Assembly: GCF_029960785.1 (NCBI RefSeq)
Contig: NZ_JASBQE010000022.1
Coordinates: forward strand, 86,783-150,782
Length of the DNA stretch: 64,000 nucleotides
Source of the DNA: Polyangium sp. 15x6
GTDB lineage: Bacteria > Myxococcota_A > Polyangia > Polyangiales > Polyangiaceae
Direction: 5' to 3'
Both the position numbers and the translations under genes were made by a program. Each line of letters opens with the position of its first letter. Positions within the stretch are counted from its first letter, which is position 1. Positions 35,279 to 43,615 of the stretch are shown here, in pieces. Under the pieces are notes generated by a model. It searched no databases and had not been told where the DNA came from. It saw only the letters and a program-made list of their open reading frames with translations.

Positions 35279-35746
35279 TCAGGTTGCAGACGCCTTCTTC
35301 CGCGGCCCGATGGCCATGAAGTCCACCACCGTCTGCAGCTCGGCGGCCAGGTCGGGCATTCGTTCCCCCATGGCCGACAGCACGCCGTAATAGGCGAGGA
35401 ACGCCTCCCACGCCTCCGACCCTGCTTGCATCCCGGTATCCTCGGCGAGCTGCAGGGCCACGCGAAGCTCCTCCTCGATCGGCTGGAGTTGCTTCGTGAG
35501 GCCGGCATCGTTCTCCAGGCCTGCGAGCGGGATGTTCTTCAGCGCGACGTTGTACTTCTTCGCCAGATCGATCACCCGCTGAATGTGCGGCTCCGCGCCC
35601 CTGCGCTGGCGCAGCGTGCGCCTGCGCTCGTCCGCGGTGAGCGTGATCCCGTGCGCCCTGAGCTTCTCGACGATCGCCTTCAGTTGCGCGAGCAACTGGA
35701 TGTGGTCCTCGGGCGTCAAGAGCGTGTCACCAACTTTGTTCTCCAT
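35279..35746 (-). CDS. Helical protein of unknown function
   Basis: 155 residues, predicted almost all alpha-helical: LTPEDHIQLLAQLKAIVEKLRAHG, ADERRRTLRQRRGAEPHIQRVIDLAKKY, GLTKQLQPIEEELRVALQLAED, AFLAYYGVLSAMGERMPDLAAEL. No signal peptide and no named family that I recognise. Its start faces the minisatellite and, beyond it, the rightward small membrane ORF and CHAT gene, so the repeat lies in a shared divergent control region. Confidence 0.75.
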   Translation of the reverse strand: MENKVGDTLLTPEDHIQLLAQLKAIVEKLRAHGITLTADERRRTLRQRRGAEPHIQRVIDLAKKYNVALKNIPLAGLENDAGLTKQLQPIEEELRVALQLAEDTGMQAGSEAWEAFLAYYGVLSAMGERMPDLAAELQTVVDFMAIGPRKKASAT

Positions 35747-35832
35747 ACGTGAACGTTCCTCGCTTTCGGGGGTAGGTTACCCAACCTTGCTTGCCGTTGC
35801 GAGTTCGTTGTGATGGGCATCGCTCTCCCCGG

Positions 35833-36162
35833 GGTGGCGAAGGATCGGCCAGCGCGGGGCGAAAGCTTCGCCAGCGCGGGGCGAAAGCTTCGCCAGCGCG
35901 GGGCGAAAGCTTCGCCAGCGCGGGGCGAAAGCTTCGCCAGCGCGGGGCGAAAGCTTCGCCATCGGGTGGCGAAAGATCGGCCAGCGGATGGCGAAAGATC
36001 GGCCAGCGGGTGGCGAAACATTCGCCGCCGTATGGTGAAACATTCGTCACCGTGTGGCGAAAGATCCGCCACCACCTGGCGAAGGATCTGCCATCGGGTG
36101 GCGAAAGATCGGCCAGCGGATGGCGAAAGATCGGCCATCGGGTGGCGAAGGATCCGCCAACG
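35833..36162. repeat. 22-bp minisatellite, 15 head-to-tail units
   Basis: Fifteen uninterrupted 22-base units from 35833, plus a decayed sixteenth (36163-36184). Units 2-6 are nearly identical (CGGGGCGAAAGCTTCGCCAGCG type); the others follow a consensus nnTGGCGAAAGATCnGCCAnCG. Each unit contains an inverted pair GGCGAA...TTCGCC (or the variant GGCGAAAGATCGGCC), so the array presents 15 dyads about two helical turns apart. Because 22 is not a multiple of three, the open frames through it (such as the 22-residue repeats on the minus strand) are artefacts. Confidence 0.92.
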
Positions 36163-36198
36163 CATGGTCGAACCTCTCCTCTCGACAGGGGGACTCTC

Positions 36199-36387
36199 AT
36201 GCGACACGCCTTTCTCGTTTTCGGGCTCATCGCTTTCGGGTCGCTCGGGGTCGTGGTACGGTCTCCGCGAGATGGAGGTCGTCGAACGATGGACACCCGA
36301 GCCGCCGACCGCGGAGTGATGCTCGCATTCTCGTCCGCGGGCGCGTATCCGTACTCCAACGTCCTCGCTGCGTGCAATGTGGCTTGA
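36199..36387 (+). CDS. Small membrane or secreted protein upstream of the CHAT gene
   Basis: 62 residues: MRHAFLVFGLIAFGSLGVVV is a signal or membrane helix, followed by a basic stretch (RSPRDGGRRTMDTRAADRG) and a small apolar end. A strong AGGGGG ribosome site (36187-36192) stands seven bases before the ATG. The last 11 bases overlap the ATG of the CHAT N-terminal frame (36377), which suggests coupled translation. It lies directly after the 22-bp repeat array. No homology is claimed. Confidence 0.5.
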   Translation: MRHAFLVFGLIAFGSLGVVVRSPRDGGRRTMDTRAADRGVMLAFSSAGAYPYSNVLAACNVA

Positions 36388-36763
36388 GCTCGAGCTTGCC
36401 CCGGATGACCAGGGGATCCGCCTGTCTGCGCGTGGGAGCCGCGGAGAGCGCCCTTCGCCACACAGGCTCTCGCCCGAGAAGGGCGCCTTCACATTGCAGA
36501 CCTTCACGACCAAAGTAGGGCGCGCCTCCCGCGCTGCGAAAGCGCTCGATCCCGATGTCGTGAGCTATGCCCAGGCGCTCCACCAGGAGCTCTTCCAGGG
36601 CGAGGTGCGCGACACGCTCACGCGCCTCGGCGAAGCCGCCAAAGACGGCCGCGTGCTCGTGCGGCTCTTCATGAGCGATCGCGAACTTCAGGCCACCCCA
36701 TGGAGGCCCTGTGCAGGCCGGGCACCACCGAAGGCTTCCTCGGCACCGATGCAAAGCTCTTGA
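36377..36763 (+). pseudogene. N-terminal piece of the CHAT protein, cut off by a frameshift
   Basis: 128 residues in this frame. Residues 1-108 look like the segment that precedes CHAT domains (LELELAPDDQGIRLSARG, FTLQTF, YAQALHQELFQGEVRDTLTRL, VLVRLFMSDRELQATPW). After Trp at 36701-36703 the frame degenerates (RPCAGRAPPKASS), while the sequence expected next, EALCRPGTTEGFLGT, is in the -1 frame starting at 36703. A single missing G in TGG(G)AGGCC explains it. It may be a real mutation, a sequencing error or programmed -1 slippage; the local bases CCATGGAGG are not a classical slippery site. Confidence 0.75.
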
Positions 36764-38343
36764 TCGCGCGGGGCGTGATGTCACAGGATCCCTGGGAGCC
36801 GCGCGCGGTCCGCGGCGCCGTGCGCGTACTCGCCATTGCCCCTGGAACCGATGAGCGCGCCCTCGCGGTGTTATCCGAGGCGCTCGCCCCTTCCGTCGAG
36901 GCCGGCGAGGTGGAGTGGCTGGATCCGATCGCTGGAGACACGATCAGCGCCCAGGTCCTCTTCAACCGCCTGCGGAGCGGAAAGAGCCCCCATGTCGTGC
37001 ACTACCTCGGGCATGGCGGGGTGGATCTGCAGGGGCGACCGGTGCTGCGCCTGGCCGACGACCATGACGGCGAGGAGCGGTGGATCACGGTCGAGGCGCT
37101 CGCGCGCGAGCTCCAGTCGAGCTTTGCCGAGGATCTGCGCCTCATCGTCCTGGAGTCGTGCGAGGGCGGAAAGCCCGGCGTGTTCGGTAGCGCCGCGGAG
37201 ATCCTGGTCAAAGCGGGCGCCGACGCTGTCATCGCGCATCTGTGGCCTGTGAGGGCCGACGTGGCGCGGCTTTGTTCCGTCGAGGTTTACCGGACCCTGA
37301 CCGGCTCGGATCGCGCCTCTGGCGATATCGGCGCCAGCGTTGCGGCGGCGCGGCGCACGCTTCTGACAGAGAGCGCAGCGGCCTTCTCACCCGTTCTTTA
37401 CCTTCGCGCCTCCGACCCTGTGATCTTCAATTTCAAGAACCGCAGGGTCGCGCGGCCCGGGAACGAGTCCAGATCCAAGAGGCTCGCGCCAGCCCTCCAG
37501 CAGATCATCGAAAAGCCGTTCACGCTCGTCCTCGGAGACAACGAGGGAGATCGCGCCGTACTCAAGAACGAAGTCGTGCAGTTTCTGGTGGCGCAGGGCG
37601 AGACGAGCGACCCGGGCCTACCGCTCAGCGCCCTCATGCAGCAATGCGCGATGCGTTATGGCATCGATGTTTGCCACTCGATTTTCCAGACCTCCATCCT
37701 GGAGCAAATGCAGGGTTCTGCGCCGCCCTTCTTCGAGGCCATGGGCAGGCTCCTGCCCCCCGGCGTCCACTTCACTCTTCTGTGGCAGCCGTACCTCGAG
37801 CGCGCGATCGCGGCGGCGCAGCCTCAAAGGACCATTTATGCCATCCAGCCGTCGTTGCGCAGCTCCGGCAAGCCACGCGTGATCAAGCGCCCGGCAGGCG
37901 CGGCTGCGTGGAAGATGGAGGCCGCCGTGCCCGGTCGGCTCGATCTCGACAATGAAATCGTCGTGCTCCGCATCTACGGCGGCTACTCGGCCGAGGCGAG
38001 GCCCATCTTCTCGCAGCCGCTGCTGACCGAGGACGACCATCTCTTGAGCTTGCGGAGCCTCAGCTGGATCGAGGAATTGCTCTCGCAGCCGCGGACGCGG
38101 CCGAGCCTCTTCGCCGGGCTCCTTCTGCGGAAGTGGCGCCATCGCATGCTCCTTCGCTGGCTCCATGACGAGCGCCCTCCCCCGAAGGACAGCCTGGCCA
38201 TCGTACCGTCGAGCGCAAGCCTGACCGAGCCCGCGATATGGGACAGCGGCGGCTGGCTGGAAGGGGCAGGGCGGGTCGCCGTGATCGCGGAGGAGCTGGA
38301 GCAGCTCTCCGCGCTCCTGCTCGACGCGGCGCAAGGCGCCTGA
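36700..38343 (+). CDS. CHAT-domain peptidase with C-terminal SIR2-like domain (main frame)
   Basis: 547 residues in this frame; the true N-terminus probably lies in the frame starting at 36377. CHAT is the caspase-like peptidase fold; the dyad is His in HVVHYLGHGGVD and Cys in LIVLESCEGGKPG, both intact, with IAHLWPVRADVARLCSVEVYR after it. Residues about 250-547 resemble a divergent SIR2-like domain: SQPLLTEDDHLLSLRSL matches the usual TEDDY box and LFAGLLLRKWRHRMLLRWL the usual GYSLxDWxFRxLL box, but the NAD-binding GAG start is replaced by LVLGDNEGDR, so NADase activity is doubtful. Such peptidase/SIR2 architectures often belong to conflict or cell-suicide systems. Confidence 0.83.
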   Translation: MEALCRPGTTEGFLGTDAKLLIARGVMSQDPWEPRAVRGAVRVLAIAPGTDERALAVLSEALAPSVEAGEVEWLDPIAGDTISAQVLFNRLRSGKSPHVVHYLGHGGVDLQGRPVLRLADDHDGEERWITVEALARELQSSFAEDLRLIVLESCEGGKPGVFGSAAEILVKAGADAVIAHLWPVRADVARLCSVEVYRTLTGSDRASGDIGASVAAARRTLLTESAAAFSPVLYLRASDPVIFNFKNRRVARPGNESRSKRLAPALQQIIEKPFTLVLGDNEGDRAVLKNEVVQFLVAQGETSDPGLPLSALMQQCAMRYGIDVCHSIFQTSILEQMQGSAPPFFEAMGRLLPPGVHFTLLWQPYLERAIAAAQPQRTIYAIQPSLRSSGKPRVIKRPAGAAAWKMEAAVPGRLDLDNEIVVLRIYGGYSAEARPIFSQPLLTEDDHLLSLRSLSWIEELLSQPRTRPSLFAGLLLRKWRHRMLLRWLHDERPPPKDSLAIVPSSASLTEPAIWDSGGWLEGAGRVAVIAEELEQLSALLLDAAQGA

Positions 38344-38349
38344 GGCGGG

Positions 38350-38841
38350 TCAGAAGGAAAAGCGGGTCGAGAGGCCTGCCGTATCGTGCGACGCCACCGG
38401 GACGCCGTTCGTCGAGTTCTGCTGGCCCTTGCATTCCGGTTGGGGACTTTGAACGTCTCCCGCGCCGCAATCACACGCCTCACCGGCCGCGATGTCGACG
38501 ACTCCGTTTCCGCACGTCTCGTTGGACTTGCAGTCGGCGCTGCACCCGTCGCCCCCCACGTCGTTCCCGTCATCGCAGACTTCATCGGCCCACGTTTCCG
38601 ACAGGCCCTTGCCGCAGGTCGGGTTGCTATACCGGCACATATTCTGAACACATTCATAACCGAGCGAGCAGTACCCATCGCCGCACGGTATTTCCAGCCC
38701 AACGCACGCTCCGCCGAGCGCGATCAGCGCGAGCACGAAGAGCAACACGGCCGCGCCAATCATCACGCCGCCTGGTCGGCGACCCCCTGTCCTGCTTGCC
38801 GCGAGACCCATGGCCATTCTCCGTGTGGATAGCGTCTTCAT
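38350..38841 (-). CDS. Membrane/lipoprotein with myxobacterial Cys-rich repeat
   Basis: 163 residues from ATG 38841; ATG 38856 is the alternative. A long basic N-region ([22 protein letters not shown]) precedes the helix [21 protein letters not shown], either a lipobox or an anchor. The outside part has [56 protein letters not shown] and GEACDCG, which are the DGC-type Cys-rich repeats abundant in myxobacterial surface proteins and thought to bind calcium or to be sorting signals. It is convergent with the CHAT gene (7 bases apart). Confidence 0.8.
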   Translation of the reverse strand: MKTLSTRRMAMGLAASRTGGRRPGGVMIGAAVLLFVLALIALGGACVGLEIPCGDGYCSLGYECVQNMCRYSNPTCGKGLSETWADEVCDDGNDVGGDGCSADCKSNETCGNGVVDIAAGEACDCGAGDVQSPQPECKGQQNSTNGVPVASHDTAGLSTRFSF

Positions 38842-38863
38842 CCGATGGTCATGCATACGAATT

Positions 38864-39151
38864 TCAGCGTAGGATCCGCCATGCCCAAGAAGCTGCAAGC
38901 GCCATCGCCGACGCCGTCGGATACAGCCGGAGCGACGCGAGCATCTCGGCGAGCGCCGGCCCCCACGCCTCCTGCTTGAACAGCGCCGCGCGGCCTCGCT
39001 GGAGCCGCTCCCTGGCGAGCTCCTTGTTCGCGTCCGGCGTCGGCGCGGACGCGGGCGCATCCTGCGCCAGGGCGGGACCTCCGCACAGCAGCACGCCGTC
39101 GTAGGGGCCACCATTGCCGAGATGCAGATCACTGATGAACAGGGTGCGCAT
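38864..39151 (-). pseudogene. Chimeric remnant: metallophosphoesterase start joined to a PEGA/TPR-type protein fragment
   Basis: 95-residue frame from ATG 39151. The first 18 residues, MRTLFISDLHLGNGGPYD, are the metal-binding start of a calcineurin-like phosphoesterase (Asp-x-His). They run directly into LLCGGPALAQDAP, which is the end of a signal peptide with an AxA cleavage site, and then a helical repeat region (RLQRGRAALFKQEAWGPALAEMLASLRLYPTASAM) like the N-terminal part of the PEGA protein at 44782-45999. The result is a deletion junction between two unrelated genes. The 467 bases from 39152 to 39618 hold nothing else I can identify. Confidence 0.6.
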
Positions 39152-39618
39152 GTTCCTTCTCCTCGGCCGGCGACGCCCAATCACGAAGCGCAGGAGAGAG
39201 TCGATGTCGCCCCGACGTTCGCACGGTGAAGAAGCGAACGTCATCCAGTGTCAGCCATTTGTGATCTGGACCCGGCAAAAAATCGCATGTCATGAGGCGT
39301 AATGGCCGGTAATGACGTGTCATCGACTTTTCCGCGGGGCGCCTCGTCCTCGCGCTCGTGGTTTGCCGCGATTCGTCGCGGGCGAGGTGCGGAGGCCATC
39401 GCACCGAACGGTCCGCGAGGTCTGCCCCCGGCGTACATGCGCGCCGCACCTCATCTGTCCGGCTCGCACCGTAGGTCTGATGGTGAATCGTGTTTCCATT
39501 GTCACAGAAATGGATTGACGGTTCGAGCACGCCCTGTCACGCTGGAAAACCTTTTCTGGTTCTTGGGCGCGCGAGTGGTTATCGGCCGTGATCCAGGTAG
39601 CCGCTGGGGGGAGGGGCC

Positions 39619-40383
39619 ATGAAATTGACGAGAGTGATCGCAAGTATCGCGATATCCAGTGCGATGGGGACCATGTCCGGATGCACCGGACCGGCCTTCG
39701 AGAGCGCTCCGACGGACACGGACGACGTGACGGAGGCGAAGGATCGGCTCGTCGACTCCAAGTCTGTAGCGATCATCTCTCCGGACGACGCCGAGGCCGA
39801 GACCGGGAAGACCTACGGAGAATGGTCGGCAAAGTGGTGGAAGGTGATGCTGGCCATCCCGATCGACACCAATCCGACGTTCGACACGACCGGGGCGAAT
39901 TGTGGCTTCGGCGAAACGGCGGACATGTTCTTCCTCGCGGGCGAGGGCTCGGGAACAGCTGTCACGCGAACATGCACGGTGCCTGCCACCAAACCCCTGT
40001 TCTTCCCGATCATCAACGTGGAGTGCTCGAACGTGGAGAAGGCTCCCTTCCGCGGCAAGGACGATGAGGCTCGTGCGGCCTGTGCCGCGCACTTCGCGGA
40101 TGACATCGGGATCAACACCTTGAAGGTGACGCTCGATGGGGGGGACGTCCATAACCTCCACCGCTTCCGTGCCGCGTCCCCGCCCTTCGACTTCACGATG
40201 CCGAAGAACGACAATATCCTCTTCGTGCCAGGCAAGACCTCCGGCCGCTCGGCGTCGGACGGGTATTGGGTGATGCTGGAGCTGCCCCCTGGCGACCACG
40301 AGCTCCACTTCGAAGGGGCCTTCACAAAAGGCCCGGGTGCCGGCTTCTTTCAGGACGTGACCTACCATCTCACCGTGCAGTGA
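39619..40383 (+). CDS. Predicted lipoprotein of unknown function
   Basis: 254 residues. Signal with lipobox TMSGC (Cys22), then a conserved-looking domain: GKTYGEWSAKWWKVMLAIP, NPTFDTTGANCGFGET, MFFLAGEGSGTAVTRTC, PATKPLFFPIINVEC, and a C-terminal beta part ending GDHELHFEGAFTKGPG and VTYHLTV. The WSAKWW/FFLAG/LFFPI arrangement recurs in secreted proteins of several bacteria, but I do not know a function. Four Cys could form two disulfides. Confidence 0.78.
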   Translation: MKLTRVIASIAISSAMGTMSGCTGPAFESAPTDTDDVTEAKDRLVDSKSVAIISPDDAEAETGKTYGEWSAKWWKVMLAIPIDTNPTFDTTGANCGFGETADMFFLAGEGSGTAVTRTCTVPATKPLFFPIINVECSNVEKAPFRGKDDEARAACAAHFADDIGINTLKVTLDGGDVHNLHRFRAASPPFDFTMPKNDNILFVPGKTSGRSASDGYWVMLELPPGDHELHFEGAFTKGPGAGFFQDVTYHLTVQ

Positions 40384-40855
40384 CGGAGAACCTCAGGGAG
40401 CGGGAGCGGAAAGCGCGATGGGCCCCGTCGCGGAAGCGCAGGCAGAGGCGGAAGCTCCTCCGGCGTGTCACGCGACGCGCCTTGCACGCGTGCAAATCGC
40501 CTGATGGTCGCCGCTCGGTGGGTCTTCCACGCGCGCAAGGCGCTCCAAACGAGCTGCGCGGCGTGCCTTGCACGTGTTCAAGGCACGTCGCGCACGCGGC
40601 GCGGGAGCGCTTGCGCGCGTCCGAGCGTCGCCCTCCCATGTTCCCATCGGGGCTTGCATCGACGCGAGCGCGCCGATCACGGCGTCAAAGCCGCGTTTGC
40701 TCCGGTGTGTCCCGCGCCGCGCACGTGTCCCACGTGCCTTCGCGCCGATGCAAGGACGACCGCGCAGGCGCTCGCGCTCGATTTGCGTCGACGCAGCCGT
40801 GGGCGCTGCCGCGACCGGCGTGGCGCTTCACCACGCGCCGGGCGAGCCGACCGCG
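40384..40855. other. Gene-free stretch, repeat-rich
   Basis: No frame here looks like protein in either direction. The DNA repeats short related words (CGCGCAAGGCG, GTGCAAGGCACG, ACGCGTGCAAAT) and contains an inverted pair CGTGCCTTG/CAAGGCACG near 40561-40586. Its start (40390-40460) is purine-rich with GGAAGCGCAG-like words. It looks like decayed repeat DNA. Confidence 0.5.
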
Positions 40856-41278
40856 TCAGAAGGTCCAGTTGCCTACCGTGACAAGGAAATGCGTGGGATC
40901 CTCGCAGACCTCGACGCGCGTTCCGCCCCGGCTCCCGACCCAGCAGGTGCCGGCCGCCTCCGGGCTCGCGATCCGGGCGAGGTCGGGCACTCGGGCTTGA
41001 AGCGCGGCCACGATCGAGTCGCGCGCTGACACGGCGTAGACGTACGCGAAGATCGTTCGGTATGCGGTGACGCGTCGTGGGGCTTTCGGATCGAACTGCA
41101 CCTCGAGGGGCTGCCACAGGCCAGCGGGGAACGGTACGAGGTAATAACGAACGAAGTCCCAGTGGATCCCGGCGCCGAACGGCAAGCTCTCCTCGGTCCG
41201 CCCGACGAGCGTCGTCGCGTCGGGGAAGATCTGCGCGACGGCGGTCGCGGCGGTCTGGAACGGCATGAGCTCGATCAT
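40856..41278 (-). CDS. Hypothetical protein
   Basis: 140 residues. No signal peptide or membrane segment. It reads like a small folded domain (QTAATAVAQIFPDATTLVG, IHWDFVRYYLVPFPAGLW, YRTIFAYVYAVSARDSIVAAL, CWVGSRGGTRVEVCEDPTHFLVTVG) with two Cys. Base use is normal for the genome and there are no frame breaks. I recognise no family; neighbours on both sides are decayed DNA. Confidence 0.55.
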   Translation of the reverse strand: MIELMPFQTAATAVAQIFPDATTLVGRTEESLPFGAGIHWDFVRYYLVPFPAGLWQPLEVQFDPKAPRRVTAYRTIFAYVYAVSARDSIVAALQARVPDLARIASPEAAGTCWVGSRGGTRVEVCEDPTHFLVTVGNWTF

Positions 41279-41357
41279 GTGAGGAGCATCGCCATGAATG
41301 CTGCGATCCAGGCCGTTTGGCGGGCCGCCCGGGGAAGGACGGCCCGCCGAGCGAGGT

Positions 41358-41552
41358 TCACGATGCGCGGCGGTAGACGAGGCGGGTGAGGGGGGCGATG
41401 ACGTGGTCCATCCGGTCCAGGACCCAGGGATCCATGGATTGGATATAGCGCATGGCCTGGGCGACCTGAACGCAGGCCAGCACTTCCCTGGCCGACCCGA
41501 GGGCGGAGGAGTAGCGCTGTCGCTTGTGCAAGCCGTTGACCTCTGACCCCAT
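41358..41552 (-). pseudogene. Truncated four-helix-bundle (23S rRNA intervening-sequence type) protein
   Basis: 64 residues from ATG 41552. GSEVNGLHKRQRYSSALGSAREVLACVQVA and the final helix resemble the last two helices of the four-helix-bundle/IVP family (S-A-L-G-S-A-x-E motif). The first two helices, normally with ERFGLxxQ and AxSIxxNIAEG, are missing upstream: the open frame continues to 41675 but is not family-like. On the other strand nearby, CACGCGGRIKV (41644-41680) looks like a scrap of a zinc-binding protein. Confidence 0.5.
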
Positions 41553-41993
41553 GGTGGTCCTGGAGGGAACCGTGCGGATTCGGGCGAGAACGGCGAAGGG
41601 GTCCGTGACGGCCTGGGCTGACGCAGAGAACGCGAAGGGGCGCTTCTGCGCGTGCGGGTGTGGGGGGCGGATCAAGGTGTTGCCACGGCACTGGAAGCAG
41701 GGGGCAAAGGAAAAACCTCTCCCTCCCAGGCCGATCGCTGGATGCTTCTAACCAGGTGCGCGAGCAGGCATCCCCAAAGGCGCAATCGGCCCGGGAAGGG
41801 TGAGGCTGGGGGCGTTATGCCCAGACGCCCCCAGCGAGTGCGCATGCACAAACGCGCATGCGGGCTCGCTGCGAGCGTCGGGGGTTGTATCGCCCCTCAG
41901 ATGGATATTGGCCGCACGCCGATCACGGTGACAGCGGAGCGCTCGATTTTTCTGGGGCGGTGACTCAGTTTACGGTCTGGCAGGCGCGGACGG
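41553..41993. other. Gene-free stretch with two inverted repeats
   Basis: No convincing gene. CTGGGGGCG (41806-41814) pairs with CGCCCCCAG (41826-41834) around an 11-base loop, and CGAGTGCGCATGC pairs imperfectly with GCATGCGGGCTCG just after it. They may be terminators for decayed genes on either side. Confidence 0.45.
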
Positions 41994-43208
41994 CTACGGC
42001 TCGCGGAGGCGCTTCACGACCTCCGCCGTCTCGGCTGCCACGCGCGCGCTGATGCTCGGAACGAGCTTCTCGTGGCGAACCCGGTGATAGCCGAAGGCGA
42101 CCGTGTTGGATGCGTTGCCCATCAGCTCGGGCGGCACGTCGACCGTGACGTCGACGCCCGCGGGGGGCAGATACTTCTCCAGCGTGTCGAACACGACGCC
42201 GCGCTTTTCCGCCCAGCGGTGGGCCGCGTCCGCGAGATGGCACGAGCCGCAGTCATTCTTCGCCGAGTTCGTCTTCCCGGGATGCTCGTTCTCGAGCACG
42301 GCGTCGCGCGCGGCGAGGACCTCCGGCGTGCTCGTGCCGGCGACCAGCGCGTCGGTCTTCAGCAGCGCACCGAAGTTCTTCGCCGGCGCGGGGGTCAGCG
42401 TGCCGTTCGGATCGTCGAGGTCGTCCTGCTGCGCCTGCCGCAGCCAGCTCTGCGAGAGCGTGCCGGCAGGAAGGCCGGGGAGGTCGACCTTCTCGAAGAC
42501 GGCGCCGTTCCGGACGAAGCGTGAGAAGCCCCAGTTGTCGAACGCAAAGTGGTTGGTGGTGAAACTTATGAGCGACTCCTCGGTGGCGTAACGCACGATG
42601 ATGTCGTGGAGCTCCTCGGCGAACGCCGATCCGATCCCGGCCGCGGCAAGCCCCGGGTGAACGCGGAGCCGGCCGCTGGTCGATGCCGGCGAGTGCGCGC
42701 GCCAAGTCGTAAGGTCGGAGGCGAGCGCCGCGAACCGTGCGTCGTCGAGCTCATAAATGAGGTGAAGGGCTGCATCGTCGAGCCCGACGGCGAGCGTCTC
42801 GGCGCTCAGTCGAAGCTCATGAACGCATGGCCCGGACGCGCGCGGTGCGCACGGATCGACGCGGGCCGCAATGACCGTGAGCGTCGTCTTCGCTCCTCCG
42901 GGAAGATCGGCATGGAGGTCCGGCATCACGTCGCGCGCTGCGGATGGGAGCCCGGGCCCGCGCTCGCCGGCGGCGGGAAAGATCTTCAGATACCCCGGCG
43001 GAAGCTCGCCGTTCTCCGGGGCCGGCCAGAGGATCGAGACGTCGCTCGGCGAAAGGTCTCCGGTAATTCCAGCATCGGCCGCGTCCGGCTTCGGATTGTC
43101 CACATCCGGCGAGCCGCACGCCGCGAGCACGGCGCTCGCGAGGACGCCGGCGGGGCCGAGAGCGCGTGGCAACATGCCGCCGAACACAGAAGCGAAGCGA
43201 ATATTCAT
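41994..43208 (-). CDS. Lipoprotein with one CxxCH haem-c-type motif
   Basis: 404 residues from ATG 43208, which begins a signal with lipobox VLAAC (Cys31); in-frame sequence before it is not signal-like. After an Asp/Pro linker the protein has beta-rich sequence (YLKIFPAAGERGPG, TTLTVIAARVDPC, LHLIYELDDARFAALASDL), then AFDNWGFSRFVRNG, and near the C-terminus NDCGSCHLADAAHRW, a single CxxCH with further His that could bind haem c. Only one site, so either a one-haem electron carrier or a relic of a cytochrome-like fold. FAFDNWGFSRF and KTNSAKNDCGSCH suggest relation to secreted cytochrome-domain proteins of myxobacteria. Confidence 0.75.
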   Translation of the reverse strand: MNIRFASVFGGMLPRALGPAGVLASAVLAACGSPDVDNPKPDAADAGITGDLSPSDVSILWPAPENGELPPGYLKIFPAAGERGPGLPSAARDVMPDLHADLPGGAKTTLTVIAARVDPCAPRASGPCVHELRLSAETLAVGLDDAALHLIYELDDARFAALASDLTTWRAHSPASTSGRLRVHPGLAAAGIGSAFAEELHDIIVRYATEESLISFTTNHFAFDNWGFSRFVRNGAVFEKVDLPGLPAGTLSQSWLRQAQQDDLDDPNGTLTPAPAKNFGALLKTDALVAGTSTPEVLAARDAVLENEHPGKTNSAKNDCGSCHLADAAHRWAEKRGVVFDTLEKYLPPAGVDVTVDVPPELMGNASNTVAFGYHRVRHEKLVPSISARVAAETAEVVKRLREP

Positions 43209-43389
43209 ACCTGCCTGTGTGCCACGACCCGTCCAAACCTTACAAGCGAATCTCGCCTGCAAGAGGAACCCCTGCCATTCGTGCGTTGCGTCCTCGTGTC
43301 CGTCCGTCGCCCGAGGACGAGGCGCGTGTGCACCATCGTGCATGCGCTGAACCTTCCCAGGACAAACCCGTTGCGCTACCATCGCTGGC

Positions 43390-43593
43390 GTGGACTCTCG
43401 CCTCGACACCGCACTGCGCCTTGTGTGGACCGTCTTTCCAGGCGTGGACCTCGTTGCCTACCAACTCGCTGGCGTGACCGCGGTCTTCTACATGCTCGGT
43501 CCGCGCGACGTTCCTATCAGGACGTGGAACCTCGCCGAGGTTCTCGCCAAGCGCGATGCCACCGGGCTCGCCCTCACGGTCGGGCAGGCGTAG
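43390..43593 (+). CDS. Small hypothetical protein
   Basis: 67 residues from GTG 43390 (DSRLDTALRLVWTVFPGVDLVAYQLAGVT...). It has a plausible protein composition with apolar helices but no clear ribosome site and no recognisable family; it could be a fragment of a larger gene. It is the only candidate in the 407-base gap between two leftward lipoprotein genes. Confidence 0.35.
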   Translation: MDSRLDTALRLVWTVFPGVDLVAYQLAGVTAVFYMLGPRDVPIRTWNLAEVLAKRDATGLALTVGQA

Positions 43594-43615
43594 GAGCCCG
43601 CGTATCCGCGCCGAT

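Noticed and set aside
35833..36162. CRISPR-like array
   Set aside because: The 22-bp units are contiguous with no unique spacers, and no cas gene is nearby.
35716..36513. Long open frames through the minisatellite on both strands with 22-residue repeats
   Set aside because: A 22-base unit shifts frame each time, giving open frames in several phases; no ribosome site, and composition unlike neighbouring proteins.
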